Source: Malania oleifera
Taxonomy: Eukaryota; Streptophyta; Magnoliopsida; Santalales; Ximeniaceae
Direction of reading: 5' to 3'
Length of the DNA stretch: 64,000 nucleotides
Assembly: GCF_029873635.1 (NCBI RefSeq)
Contig: NC_080427.1
Location: 74,865,348-74,929,347, forward strand
Position numbers and translations under genes: made by a program. Positions 1 to 11,589 of this stretch are shown piece after piece (the stretch's first letter is position 1; every line of letters begins with the position of its first letter). A model generated the notes under the pieces. It searched no databases. It was not told where the DNA came from and saw only the letters and a list, made by a program, of their open reading frames with translations.

Positions 1-369
1 AAAATAGAAGAAAGAAGGAGGAGGAACCGTAGGAGAGAAGAGAAAGAGAGTGTCAGTGAATTTTCTGTGTAAAAACCTTCGTTTAACACTATTTATACTG
101 CGAGCTTCGTCAACGAGCCACGTCACCTCGTCGACAAGGCCAAGAATAAGGTTCATCGATAAACACCATCATCTCTTCAACAAAATTCAAAACTTGAACA
201 CAATCTCTCAGTATCTTATCGTCAACGAAACTTGTCTTCGTTGATGAGGCACTCTTGTACCCTCGTCGATGAATCCCCTATATTCGTCGACGAGGACCTG
301 ATAAATTTTCTTGGGTCATTACATTCTTGCCTTTATTATTTAAATACCATTTTTATTCGGGTCATTACA
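1..369 (-). repeat. Truncated gypsy LTR, minus orientation
   Basis: Read on the minus strand this begins TGTAATGACCCGAATA at 369 and runs off the left edge of the window. It resembles the promoter-side third of the LTRs of element F (17200-17621) and solo LTR L: a run of CGTCGACG-type palindromes at about 103-295 is followed by a TATA-like stretch near 89-98 and a purine/pyrimidine-biased leader. No polypurine tract follows 369, and the sequence goes straight into gag of element J. It is therefore probably a solo LTR or an insertion end in that gag. Which of these cannot be told without the missing left part. Confidence 0.6.
103..295 (-). promoter_or_regulatory. Palindrome array upstream of TATA in LTR fragment
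   Basis: This stretch has repeated dyads around CGTCGACG, including TTCGTCAACGAG near 105, CTCGTCGAC near 130 and TTCGTCGACGAGG near 283. On the minus strand they lie just upstream of TATAAATAG. The same arrangement occurs in L, both LTRs of F, and D, which marks it as a U3 promoter feature. Function is inferred from position only. Confidence 0.5.
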
Positions 370-399
370 TCTGTGATGTTGAGGGGTATAACCCGATAG

Positions 400-1300
400 G
401 TCAGGGTAGAAATGAGAAAGGATACTAGAGAGCAAAACTGTCCACCTACAGATAAGGGTAGTAGCATCAAGGAGTTTATGAGGTTGAACCCTCCTAATTT
501 TGAGGGAGGACCTGATCTGGTGATTTTAGAGAGCTGGGTTTAGTAGATAGAAGAGATATTGAAGGTACTCTACTGCACGGACGAGCAGAAGGTCCGTTAT
601 GCTGCATTTAGAATGACCGGAGATGCAAAACGCTGGTGGCTCTCTGAGAAGCTACTAGAGGAACAAAGATTGGTAAATATAGCTCTGACGTGGGCGAGAT
701 TCAAAGAGCTATTCTTTGATAGGTGTTTTCCTTCATCTGTCTGAGAGGAAAAGATTGAGGAATTTACTAATCTAACACAGGGGAATATGATAGTCGGAGA
801 ATATGCAGCCAAGTTTGTTGAATTGTCGTGTTTTGCTCTGTTCCTATTTTCGAACGAAGTAAGGAAGGCTTGAAAATTTGAAAAAGGCCTGAGATGCAGA
901 ATTTACGAGTTGGTGGTGGGATTCCAAGTCTAGAATTTCTCATACTTGGTTGATAAGGCTTTGGTGTTGGAGAAGAGCATCCAGAGTACCACAGAGCCTG
1001 CAGAGCAGAAGAAGAGGCCTGCATCATCCAGTTTTCAAGCTGAGGTCAGTCAGGGATCGGGAAAGAAAGGGAAAGATACAGTGAACTTGAGACTGGAGAC
1101 AGGAGAATGAGGTTATCCTGGTTATCAAGGTAATCAGTCCTACCCCGTATGCAAGACATGTAACAAGAGGCATAGGGGAGAATGCTGGTTTTGGACTCCT
1201 ACCTGTTTCAGGTGCGGTGAACCAGGGCATGTTAAGAAGAATTGTCAGGAATTGCTGCTTGTAATACCTACACAGACCCAGGATTGAGGGAAATAGTAGA
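400..1300 (+). pseudogene. gag: Element J gag relic (Ty3/gypsy)
   Basis: The translation shows a gypsy gag core: an LNPPNFEG-like N-terminal region, then RWW and WARFKELFFDR (about 630-725), then a CCHC zinc knuckle CFRCGEPGHVKKNC at 1204-1245 preceded by a second Cys/His cluster. Gag packages the element RNA in the cytoplasm. The reading frame has stop codons near 541, 742, 870, 931 and 1108, so nothing full-length can be made. The longest open piece is 559-744. After the knuckle the sequence goes within about 300 bases to a polypurine tract, with no protease, RT or integrase. The element was either internally deleted or was a gag-only non-autonomous form. The N-terminus is cut by the LTR fragment on its left. 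Confidence 0.75.
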
Positions 1301-1512
1301 TACCACTAGGTAGAGGTGGGCCAGCACGTGTTTATACGATGGTCTTGGATGAGACAGATAAAGCCAAGTGGGCAGGTATGAATTTATGTTTAAGATAATG
1401 ATGATTTTATTTAATTATTGATGATGCAAAGATTTATTTGGGAGATATATTTACTGAATTGTATAAGGTATAGTAAATTGTAGAATTATGGAAATGAAAG
1501 ATTAGGTAATGA

Positions 1513-1547
1513 ATTTCGAGGACGGAATCCTTTTTAGGAGGGGAGAA
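1513..1547 (+). promoter_or_regulatory. Polypurine tract of element J
   Basis: The tract TTTTTAGGAGGGGAGAA follows a TTTCGAGGACG motif and lies directly before the LTR start at 1548. The same TTTCGAGGACGAAATT-type preamble occurs before the LTRs of B and F. It would prime plus-strand DNA synthesis. Confidence 0.75.
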
Positions 1548-2194
1548 TGTAGTGATCCAAAAAAAAAAATGAAAAAAAAAATTTATAATTTTAAAAAATT
1601 AAATTAATTAAATTATTATTATTATTAATTAAATAATATAATATAATAATGATATAATATTATAATACTCTATAAGATATATGTAAGGCAATCAAATTCA
1701 ATTCAGATTGAGATGCAGAAGCCCCCCCAACTACTGCCTAGCTTTCATATATCTCTCTCCTCCGTTTTCCTCCTCTCTTTTCTCAATTTCTCGACAGATA
1801 TTCGGCCGATCGGGAAACGGAAGGTACCGTTGGGTTCTTATCTTCGTCACCGATATTTCTACTGGAGCAGATTTGTCATGGGAACAACGTCGGCACTATT
1901 CTTGGGGTAAGGTAACATTTCCCTATTTTCTCATTTTCTCCTTAGATCTTCAGCCAAATCGACGATCGGGCACCACCATGGAGCCCTAGTCGTGATCATC
2001 GTTATTTTGGCTGGAGTAAATTTTTAATTTGGGTTTCCTAGGCACTACTCCAAAGCGAGAGTGAGATTTGGGGAATTAATTAAATTGGTTATATTTGAGG
2101 GTATAATTATTCATTTGGAATTTATGGGCTTATGAAATATTAAACTAGTATTTTATTTAAGGTTGATTTAATGGAATTAGGATTTTTATTTAAG

Positions 2195-2256
2195 GCCTTA
2201 GGTGAGCGCCACAGGTGTCTTTTCGGGGTCCTTGTTGGCATAGTTCAAGAAACCAG
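2195..2256 (+). other. Conserved exon-like block, LTR of J (62 nt)
   Basis: The block is bounded by TTTATTTAAG on the left and the strong donor CAG|GTAAGG on the right. Equivalent blocks of 62-65 nt occur in all other LTRs of this gypsy group in the window. The splicing interpretation is inferred. Confidence 0.4.
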
Positions 2257-2670
2257 GTAAGGGGGAATATATATATATCTTAAACCAGATTTTAATGAAT
2301 TAATTGGGAAATGACATATGTTATGAATATACGTGTATATGTTTTTGTAATACATTTAAATTGCGTTTTCTGAGCTTAGGGTTGTTTTTTTAGATACGTA
2401 TATGTGAAATTGAACTGATGAAAGTGGAAGATATTTTCAAGATACTTATGTAAGAAATGAAAGGTATATTTTTAGCATATAAATGTTAAATGTAGGTTGG
2501 CTTACTTTATAGGAAATATATATGAATTTTACTATTAAATAGTGTGGCATGAGTAAATAGGAATTCTGTGTGGAAATATGTTATATACATAAGATGCAGG
2601 ATATACAGGAAATTAACTGAGTAAGAAAATGTTATATGAAATATGCTGCATGTGAGTGTTAATGCAATCA

Positions 2671-2882
2671 TGTAAAATAACTAAAAAATGTTGGGTAAAA
2701 TAGTTGAAGGATGCTGGGTAAAACAACTGAAAAATGTTGAGTAAAATAGTTGAAAGATGCTGGGTAAAACAACTGAAAGATGCTGGGTAAAAAGGCTTAA
2801 AAATGTTAGGTAAAATAGCTAAAAGATGCTGGGTAAAATAGCTGAAAGATGTTGAGTAAAATAACTGAAAGATGCTGGGTAT
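2671..2882 (+). repeat. 23 bp tandem array in LTR of J
   Basis: There are about nine copies of a 23 bp unit with core AGATGCTGGGTAAAATAG. ATG positions step by 23 from 2688 to 2872. It lies inside the predicted long LTR intron. The open frame across it on the minus strand is a by-product of the repeat. Confidence 0.85.
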
Positions 2883-3084
2883 GTTATGAAATGAAAATGG
2901 AAATGAATGAAACGGAAATAAAATGTGAAATGTGAATAATGTAAAATGGGAAAGAGCCACGTAAAGTGAAACGCTACAAAATAACAAAGCTGAGAACATG
3001 AACAAATGTGAATTACAGAATAATGACAGACATAATAACGTATTATGGTATTATCAGTATTTATGCTAGTAGAACATGTTACGT

Positions 3085-3425
3085 TTGGGCAGGGCAAACT
3101 CTTCGTCCGAGGGCTTGCTAAGAAAGGCAAGTGCCCTGGTAAGTATCAGATATGGCAGTAGGCTATATAATATACTAGAGTAGAAGGAAACTATTTGTAT
3201 GGGCGGGTAGATTTCCCTATTCTTGGGGGCCTTCGCTGGTAAACTTTTGTATGAACTGTGTGAGTGCAAGATTAATCTATCCCTTGAGAGCTTACTGAGT
3301 AAGGTGAGTGCCCTGGTATGCTTCAGTTGTGGCCTTTGGGTTGCCTATTGTATCAAAGAAGAGGGATGCTACTTGTATGGGCGGGTAATCACCCCTATCC
3401 TTAAGTAATCTCGTGGGTAAATTAC
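3085..3425 (+). repeat. Tandemly duplicated LTR block in J
   Basis: Two copies of a segment running from GGGCTTGCTAAG/GAGCTTACTGAG through TTGTATGGGCGGGTA to GGTAAA are seen, at about 3105-3245 and 3290-3420. The other LTRs (B, C, A) carry this block once. It sits in the predicted LTR intron. Confidence 0.65.
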
Positions 3426-4123
3426 CTTACATGTGTTTGAATGGTATTAGAAAATGATTTCAGAAATTATGTTAATGATTTGCAAAAGATGAATAATATG
3501 TTATATACAAACCTCATGTTGGTCACACACTATTTTAATATATTGTTTCTTCCCTTACTGAGATGTGTCACACCCGAATATGAACTTATCTTTTTCAGGA
3601 CCTCCACGAGATCGAGCTTAGAGAGCTCGAGCTGTTATAACATTTTTGAGAAAAAGGCTATACTTTTGATAATATTTTGGGATGTATATATTTTATGTTT
3701 TATGTTTTATGTTTTAAGTCTTCTGAGAAATGGATGGTTGTGAATACTAGAAGTTGTAGATTATGTTTTTGGAGATATATATATGTGGATACATGTGGAT
3801 GTATGGTTTGTTTTGAATATAGTTAGATATAGAAAACTCTGGTATTTGTGGAAGAATATATTTATGTTTTCCACTACATAAATGATATAAGAATATCAGT
3901 TAGCAGGTAAATGAATTGATTAGTAGCACTCCGAGCCCACTTAGAGGGTCGGGGCGTTACATAGATTATCATTAAGAGTTTTAAAATACTCAACCTCCTT
4001 CGTTATAGGATAAATGCACTTACACCATAGGGATGAGTTTTAAAAATAATAGTGCATTTCTTACGACCACCATATGATTCGTTCTTCCCATTGAACCCAA
4101 TTATAGGATCTCTGGTCCTTGGG

Positions 4124-4961
4124 TTAGGAATCCTCATACGTGGTTCTTGATTTTATGGGCTTTAATCTCGTCCCCCTCGATGTATTCCAGACCCTTTCTC
4201 TTGCTAAGACCTTAGTTAATGGATCCGCAAGATTTTTAGAAGATTTTATATAACTCACATTAATTATACCATTACTCAAATATGATCTCACTGTACTGTG
4301 TTTTCTTCTTATAGGTCTAGATTTACTATTATAATAATGGTTGTTCACTCTACCAATTGTAGTAGTACTATCACAATTAATTAGGATAGGTTGTATTGGT
4401 TTTTCCCAAAATGGGATTTCATACAACATATCTCTTAACCAACTTGCTTCTTCACTAGCTGATGCTAAAGCAATAAACTCAACTTCCGTAGTTGAGTTAG
4501 CAATTATTGTTTGTTTTTTAAATTTCTAGCAAATAGCACCACCATCTAAAGTAAAAATATAACCTGTGGCAGAAAGAGAATCACTTGACAAAGTATTCCA
4601 ATCAGCATAAATAACCTTCAAGCATAACAGGATACTTAGTAAAAGATAAGCTATAATTTTTTGGTACTAACTAAATATTTCATTACACATTCAAGAATAT
4701 TCCAATGTTCTCTTCTCGGCTTGCTCGAAAATCTACTAAGTATTCCTATTGCATATGTAATGTCAGGTCTAGTTAAATTAGTTGCATATCTCAGGCTACC
4801 GATAATGGTATTATATTCCTCTTGACTAACCACTTCATTCTCATTCTTAACAGGAAATAAGTGATTACTTGAATCAAAAGGAGTAGTAATATGCTTACAA
4901 TTATTATAGTCATATTTATTCAAAATTTTTTCAATATAATGCAACTGATCAAGAAATATAC
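4124..4961 (-). pseudogene. pol: Copia RT C-terminus and RNase H (element K)
   Basis: On the minus strand 4944-4651 encodes HYIEKILNKYDY, TTPFD, GSLRYATNLTRPDI and LSRFSSKP, typical of the end of copia RT and the start of its RNase H. 4429-4124 continues with INCDSTTTIG, RRKHSTVRSYL and SKNLADPLTK, the conserved RNase H end. The two parts lie in the same element but are separated by stop codons and lost frame around 4530-4650. Its RT start lies on the far side of solo LTR L (6913-6982). It would copy element RNA and degrade the RNA strand if intact, and it is not. Confidence 0.85.
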
Positions 4962-6187
4962 TGTAACAACCTGCTTAATTTCCCTTATATATATATATAT
5001 ATATAATACTATGATAATCTACATGCTCTGATACCATACTAGGGAAAACCCAATCATAAATCTAAGCAGCGAGAAGCAAAATCAAATAAACATATCCGTA
5101 TACATTATATACAATACCAGAGTTCTTAAATGTTTTCCAAAATATACAAATATAATTGTATCCCCGGAATATCCTCAGCTAGCTAGGGCTATACAAAAAT
5201 ATTTCCAAAAATATACTTACTCTCTACTGACAAGGCACTATAGAAGTCTATCTATCTGCGAGCCTGATCTGCTCGTCTACCTGGATCACCTGAAAAATGT
5301 TTCAACACTGAGATGAGTCAACGCTCAGTAAGACGAAGTATACTATTACTAGTGTGTGGAAATTGAGCTACTATATCATGAAAAATCTGTTTCATATAAT
5401 CATGTATAACTGAAAATGAAAGTACAGTACAGGTAATAAAATACCCCACCCTTTCCATATTGCTTAACATAACAGTATTGTAAATTACTATTCAAAATAA
5501 TTCTAGTGTACATAGGTATGTCCCCTGTTTTTATAAACCTATATATACGTAATAGTAACTGAATATGTTTCCTGTGGATAACTGTGTGTCATGATTTAAC
5601 CCCTCATGACAGGGTTGTGCGGCCCGTAGGCGGGATTTACCCTGGTTGGCCAACCAGAAATAAATCACTATACTCCATCGGTCTGATCTGCCCACCTCAA
5701 CCCATATATGATGGGGAGCTTGTCCACGTCAAGGGCCTAGGTGATCGACCTACTACCACGTATTATCTAAATAGGTGGTTGCACTCGTAACATAACGTAA
5801 TATCTGTAGCAACGATACTGTGCTCTATAATTGCATAGTCCAACAAGGTCTGATACTATATAATATATCTCTATATACTACTATTTGATTTACCATGATT
5901 CTGAAATAATCGTAATAACCATGATGCTGCACTAACTGTACTATAATTCATACGTCGTAATACTAAGAATTGTATAATCGTAATACTAAAACTGTATAAT
6001 CATAATACTAATATTCGTATAATCATGGTACTGAAATATCGTAAAATCAAGATACTAAAATATCGTAAAACATATCTCCGTACTATATTCATATTCAGAA
6101 GTCACACCATACTTTAATACATAATTTTCATAATTTAATAAATTGTTTAATATTTTAAAAATACCTAGCATAACATATTTCCCTTAC

Positions 6188-6251
6188 CTGAATACTGGAA
6201 AGCCCCTATGGTACACTAGCCTAACACCCGCAGGGCCTCCTACATAACATC
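6188..6251 (-). other. Conserved exon-like block, LTR L (64 nt)
   Basis: On the minus strand the block lies between ATTTTCAG|G and TTCAG|GTAAGGG. The upstream intron-like gap is 97 nt (6252-6348), nearly the same as in D (96) and F (98). Confidence 0.5.
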
Positions 6252-6564
6252 CTGAAAATCATAAATCTCAGAACAAAATATCAGTATTTTGCGCCTACAT
6301 CATTTCCTATAACTGTCAGAAAGCCAAAAACTGACTAAAAGGCTTTACCTTGAATTTGGGATGAATTCCAACTTGATCCTATCGACGATCCGTCCTAGCA
6401 AACTTGAAGAAAACTCCGCCAAGAACGTCGTGGTAGCTTCAGATCTTTGATCCGGCGAGGAATAGGCCCGGAAACGAAGAGAGAAGTGAGAGAGGGTCGT
6501 AGAGAGAGAGAGAGAAGGGAGAGAGAGAGTGGCGGGAAAAATGGATAAAAATCTAGTTTTTAGC

Positions 6565-6833
6565 TATTTATAGGGCCAGATTCTTCGACGAGACACATCA
6601 CTTCGTCGACGAATCCTTTAGTAAATTCGTCGAAGACTCCCTGTGTTCGTCGATGAAATTTAGAGTAGCCTAAATCTGCCTTTCGGTATTTTCTAGTCGA
6701 CGAACCCCTGTATTCTTCGACAAATTTCCTTATGCACTAGTCGACAAACCCCTGTATTCATCAATGAATTCTAAAAATTTCTTGAAATTATTATATTATT
6801 TATTATCTCCAAAATGCGATTTCGTCGACAAAG
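6565..6833 (-). promoter_or_regulatory. TATA box and palindrome array of solo LTR L
   Basis: On the minus strand, dyads such as TTCGTCGACGAA (near 6605) and TAGTCGACGAA (near 6700) spread over about 250 bases and end just before CTATAAATAGC (TATA at 6565-6572). A GA-rich transcript leader follows (6475-6535). Confidence 0.55.
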
Positions 6834-6912
6834 TCTACTGCCTCCTTCTGTTCCTGTTTCCATTTTCCTCCCTCTTTATTATTAAAATAATATTATTCTT
6901 TGGGTCACTACA

Positions 6913-7596
6913 TATACCATCACACAATCTTGTAATTTTGATGGCTAAAATAATATTAGCCTCACTTAAATCTTTCATCTCAAAATATTATTTTTTAGCA
7001 TAGTTTTTGGTTCTTCAAAAAGGAGTGTATATGTTGAACCAAGATTTATCATAACAGACATGCCTATTAGCACCTGAGTCTACCCACCACCTCTCAATAT
7101 TGTGAACCATATTTATATCAATAAACATCGCCACAAATTGTTCCTCAATAATATTAGATTGAGGATCGTTTTCGAAATTTGCAAATTCGAGTAATATGCC
7201 CACTTTTACCATAAACATTACAAACATTGTTGTTTTTTTTTGTAAGGGGGTCCTTGGTTCAAATTCTTTTGATTAGGGTTGCCCCTTTTCATTTTGTGAG
7301 GTCTATTGTATTTTTCATATTTCTCCTCTTAGGTTTTAATTGAGGGTTTTTAGGAAAAAGACCTTTGGGTAATGTATTATGTTCGGAAGCAATAAAATTT
7401 ACCTTTGTGGAATTACCGTTATTGATATTACTATTTTCTTGGATAATTATATCTTACCTTTTTCCTCCTCGGTGTCATACTTATTATGTAAAACCTTTTT
7501 GTCTTTCCATCTTTTGAAGTGGGCTCCTCTAAACCGAAAAGGCTTGTCGCGATGTCCAACATTTTCACTCGGTTTCTCAAGGATTGTAGGCTCCAT
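6913..7596 (-). pseudogene. gag-pol: Copia gag, zinc knuckle, protease and RT fragment (element K)
   Basis: The likely gag start is the minus-strand ATG at 7596 (MEPTILEKP), followed by a [12 protein letters not shown] motif that matches copia gag. The middle of gag is shortened. A CCHC knuckle lies at 7181-7222 with its second Cys changed to Tyr. The protease motif [12 protein letters not shown] is at 7057-7090. Immediately after, at about 6982-6913, comes KDLSEANIILAIKI, which normally sits deep in RT. Integrase and the first part of RT are therefore deleted near 7000. Frames are broken throughout. Confidence 0.8.
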
Positions 7597-7616
7597 ACTT
7601 TGAATCTCCTTAAAAT

Positions 7617-8213
7617 TGTTAGAAATACTAATAATATAAAATGATAAATTTACAAATGAAAAATAAAAAAATAAATCACGATTCATAAATAGGCCGAGGT
7701 ACGGATATCTCGCTCTCTTTAAGGAGATTCAAGCCCTCCGTGGTTTATTGGCTTAACCCACAAACCGGTGCAGCAGATTTTCTCAAGACTTGTCTCCCCT
7801 AGGATACGACAGTCTGATCTGAATCGTATGACTCTCTCTAATTCTATACAAACAGAGGAGTCCAAAGCTCTACAAAACAACATTTTTCTTTGCTTGTCAA
7901 ACTTTTTAGATTCAAGATAAGAATTATATGATGAGAATGAAGAGAAGAAATTGGTGTATTGTACTAATACTTAAAGGGTCTATTTATAGGCATAAAATGA
8001 CCCTTCATTTTCCATGTACATAATAAATATGATATGTATATATTAAGTAAATACATACTTAGATTTAAGGTAAATTCATATAATTAATTATGCATTTATC
8101 AAATACATGAATGAATGACCATAATTAAATGTGGATGCATCACCCAATCCAAGATATATGATTTTTTCCAAGATAACAATAAAATAATATAATAATATTA
8201 AAATACACCAACA
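7617..8213 (-). repeat. 5' LTR of copia element K
   Basis: On the minus strand it starts TGTTGGTGTATTTTA at 8213 and ends TTTCTAACA at 7617, 597 bp, a usual copia length. A TATA-like CTATAAATAGACC lies near 7978-7990 (minus strand). The expected primer site TGGTATCAGAGC is missing between the LTR and the gag start, only about 20 bases away, so the leader was deleted. Confidence 0.75.
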
Positions 8214-9707
8214 CGAGGGACCACTCAATAAATCAACAAACATCAAGAATATCTGTGATTAGGTTTAGGTAGGTTATTGTTGTTGTTTATTTATTTTTTA
8301 ATTATCGGCAAAAGTAGGTCATTGTAATTTGCAGGTAGCACAGAGGGTGAAACTGGGCTGAGAAGGCACATGGCTGAAATGAAAAGGGCTAGTTTGAACT
8401 TTGAACGTAGAAAGAGAGGAGAGAGTGGAGGGAGGGTGAAGGCTGGGGGTCAAATTAATTAAAGACCAAACGCGGTCATAATGTTCATATGCACACAAGG
8501 TCATCATCACATGGTGTGTGTTTATATATATAAGCTGTGGGTGTGTGGATGGAAGATTGATCAAGAAAAATGGGTAGTGGTCAAAAGAAGAAAGGAGGAG
8601 TGGAGCCAGAGCTCATATAGAAATTCAAAACATGGAGAAAAATGAAAAAGGAGTTAACTAACTCGGGCAAATGGAAACAAAAGAAGGGCCTACGTAGTTG
8701 AGACTGGATGCATGGCATATATATTATTTACACGGGGTAGTTGAGACTTGAGACTCTTGTCTTCTCATCAGCTAGCGTTGCTTTTAAGGTGCTGTCTCTG
8801 CAGGGCCTACGTAGTCCCCCACTTCATTTCCTTTTTCTGTTCTTCTTAATAAAAGATTGTCATCTTCAGCCGGAAATCAGAATTTGCGAGAGAGAGAGAG
8901 AGAGAATCTGTTTGAATTTTTGGGGAGTGGGTGTGGGGGCTTGCCGTGAATATTAGGGAGCCAAGCAAGCGTCTTTAACTTTTCCTGATGGAAAATTCTA
9001 GCTGAAGCAACAGTTGCAAGGGAAAATTTTTGACTAAGGGGAGCAAGAAGGCCCCAGCTTTATTCAATTGGACTTTCATGCTTTTTCTCATCTGCTTCAT
9101 GAGTTCTGCACCACACAATCGTACTGTAAATTAATTTAGCTTAGGGTATCTACATGTATCTGACGACCATGCATGAAGCCATATATGAATTGAAGTTCTT
9201 CAACCACTGACTTTGGTGCATTAATTAGCATCCAATAAATAAAAAGGTGACATCCATGTCAATCATTTAACAGATAATCTTCTTTGGAGACATTTAATGC
9301 ATCAAAATTTTATAATTTTAATTAGTTTATCATCTTTTACCTTTACAGCCTTAATTTTGAATTTCACTTTATAAATTTCTAATTTGTGCTTTGCTGGACT
9401 ATACCAAATTGTTTTAATCATCCTTCTCCATAATGAAGTTATGGTTAAAATTTTATAAATGTACATAGACTATTTTATAAAATCGAGTGAAATTGAATAT
9501 CAATCCTTTAATTTATACCACAATATTTAAGTGCACTTTATATAATAATGAAATTAATTTATTATGGGCTCAGCGACCCATGAAGCAAATGGTTTTCTTG
9601 GAGCTGGGACATTATATAAATATAAGGAGAGTTGGTCCTCACCCTCACCTTATTGTGATTTTCTATCAAGTAAACAACTCATAAAAAAAAGGAAAGAAGG
9701 TACCCTG
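8214..9707. other. Non-repeat stretch, no gene recognised
   Basis: This 1.5 kb has no LTR, retrotransposon protein or tandem array that I recognise. It has a short (GA)n run at 8889-8906, two copies of GGGCCTACGTAGT (about 8688 and 8801), and open frames shorter than 90 codons without recognisable protein features. It may be the only original host DNA in the window, or an old unrecognised element. Confidence 0.4.
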
Positions 9708-10225
9708 TGTTAAATTGTAAAGTCATTTCTAGCATTCAAAGTCTAACATAGGGGCTGTACTATTCATATAGTGGTTGTACTATTTATATGGTGGCTGCAC
9801 TATTCATTTGGTGGCTATACAAGTCTACAAAGGTGGCTACACTATTCATTTGGTGGTTGCACAAGTTTATAAAGGTGGCTGCACTATTCATTTGACGGTT
9901 TTGAAAAAGAGGCTTACAAAACCCCTATAAATAGGGAAGTGGTGGTGAAGGAAGACAATCATCCCAAGCATCTCCAACTCCACCTTTAGAGAGAGATCAA
10001 GTACTTTCCTACAAAGTATCTCTGTTGTAGCCCGTGTTTCTAGTTTTTCCTAATTTGAGAGAAGTTGTATCATTATTTTTCATAGTGGATTCCTTCTACT
10101 CTTACCCATAGTTTTTCCCTCAATTTGTTTAGGGGTTTTCCACGTAAATCTTGGTGTCAATTCCTCTTTTCTAATTTCTTATTTTAGCTGTGTGATACTG
10201 TTCCTACCCATTCAATTTCCTAACA
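9708..10225 (+). mobile_element. Solo LTR M, copia-like
   Basis: It starts TGTTAAATTG and ends TTTCCTAACA (518 bp), with near-identical flanks CCCTG (9703-9707) and GCCTG (10226-10230). A TATA box TATAAATA lies at 9928-9935, followed by a leader of the kind seen in copia LTRs. Upstream of TATA, 9750-9900 carries degenerate repeats of GGTGGCTGCACTATTCATTT. No primer site follows, so it is a solo LTR. The superfamily assignment is by general resemblance. Confidence 0.6.
9750..9900 (+). repeat. Degenerate tandem repeat in LTR M promoter
   Basis: There are about six imperfect copies of a GTGGCTGCACTATTCATTTG-type unit with variable spacing, ending about 30 bases before the TATA box. Such promoter-proximal repeats are common in copia LTRs and can act as enhancers. 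That role is inferred. Confidence 0.6.
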
Positions 10226-11589
10226 GCCTGCTCTTTCGGCACTCATAGTCTTGAACCCAAATTTGATTCGCTATATGAACTTGTTGGTGCGAGGCACACG
10301 TTGTAAAATCCTATTTAGTTTTATGTGCATATACTAATGGATGGATTGGAATAATATTGATTGTAGTTGGTAGAATATGTCATGGAGATGAGTTATATCA
10401 GTCATGACGTCTCGGAGCGCGTGTGCCCCAGGATCGGCGAAATGAAAATTTATTTTATATTTTCAGGAAAAAAATATGAATACACTAACCTTTTAGTGTG
10501 GTTAGAACACTTGATTACTACCCAATTAAGGGTAGAATTGGTCTGCGTTACCAACATTAAGATCGGGAGTTCGGTTAAGTGAGGGGAAGGTACGAGCCCC
10601 CTACGCGCTCGTTCTTACGAATGGTACCTAATTAATTAGGAAATTATCCCAAAGTAAACTTAAAAAGCCTTTTATGTTACACCTTATGTGAATTTACAAA
10701 ATATACAAACAAAGAAATTAATCACAAAAATATACATAATATATATTCCCTCAGAACTAAAGGTACGTGAAGCCCGAAAGCTCATACCCTCTCATTAAAA
10801 TCATAGGGATAAAAATCAAGAAAATACTTTACAAAATACATTCCCAAATTTTGGAAATCTTATAGGATTTTTCTAAGTACGAAAATACTAGTTTGGGAGG
10901 TTTTTTGAACTCAAATGGTGTAAAAAAATTGATTTACAAGTCTCAAAATATTTTTCTTGACTTTTTCTATTTTTATGATTTTTTTATATTTTTCCACATT
11001 TTGTAGAACTTTGAAATAACAAAAAAAAAAAAAAAAAAAAACAAAACAAAACAGTGAAATTCAATTCAAAAATGTTTTCAGAATTTTCTCCTAATTTTCT
11101 ATTTTTATGGTTTTTCTGTAGTTAGTCGAATTTTCAAATAGCTAATAAAGGAAATAATATAATATTAATACTATTGGAATTGGTGTGATCCCAAAGGGGG
11201 GGGGGATGAATTGGGTTTTAAAATTTTTTTTGCTAATTTAAATAATTCGTCGATTCACCACAGTATCATATCCCATTCAACATGTATACGTGTATGTAAA
11301 GCGAGTTTAACAATAAAAGCAAACATACACGTGTGCGGTATCTTATTTAAATCAAATGTATGCATGAGAATCATTTCAACGTTAAATAAACATTCATACA
11401 CATGCTGAAATTAAAGTGCAGGAATTTAAATAAGATAGAAAGAGCGACACCAGATTTGTTATCGAGGTTTAGCCAAACCAGCCTACATCCCCGCCTTGGG
11501 CTTACCCCCAAAGATTCCACTATACTTGCTCACTTAATCGAGCGGAGTAAAAACCTTTTACATCCTTTCCTTACGGGGCGAGGAAAACC

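Larger units (their letters stand above)
1548..3961 (+). repeat. 3' LTR of element J
   Basis: The LTR starts TGTAGTGATCCAAAAA right after the polypurine tract and ends GGGGCGTTACA at 3961, about 2.4 kb. Its start matches the LTR of element C at 31014. It contains the shared leader layout: donor GGG|GTAAGG at 1907, an exon-like block 2195-2256, donor CCAG|GTAAGG at 2257, and acceptor TTTTTCAG ending at 3598. A 23 bp tandem array and a duplicated LTR block lie between the last two sites. The partner 5' LTR is not in the window, so no target duplication can be checked. Confidence 0.75.
4962..6912 (-). mobile_element. Solo LTR L (gypsy), TATAC target duplication
   Basis: On the plus strand it runs from TGTAACAACCTGC to GGGTCACTACA, so it is an LTR in minus orientation of 1951 bp. 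It is flanked by perfect 5 bp duplications TATAC at 4957-4961 and 6913-6917. No internal region is present, so it is the product of recombination between two LTRs. Features read on the minus strand: a palindrome array at 6583-6833, TATAAATA at 6565-6572, donor at 6348, acceptor at 6252, exon-like block 6188-6251, donor GTAAGGG at 6187 and acceptor TTTTTCAG at 5290. It is related to the LTRs of F and D. Some (TA)n occurs at 4984-5004. Confidence 0.9.
3962..8213 (-). mobile_element. Element K: deleted Ty1/copia retrotransposon split by solo LTR L
   Basis: On the minus strand the order is LTR (7617-8213), gag start, zinc knuckle, protease, end of RT, RNase H. Solo LTR L interrupts RT at 6912/4962. 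Integrase and most of RT are missing: protease text stops near 7015 and RT C-terminal text begins near 6982. The 3' LTR is not seen and the left end abuts the LTR of J at 3961, so the element is truncated there. The RT-then-RNase H ending and the protease motif style identify it as copia. Confidence 0.8.

Noticed and set aside
4341..4529. Plus-strand open frame within element K
   Set aside because: It is antisense to the copia RNase H text, which has clear family motifs.
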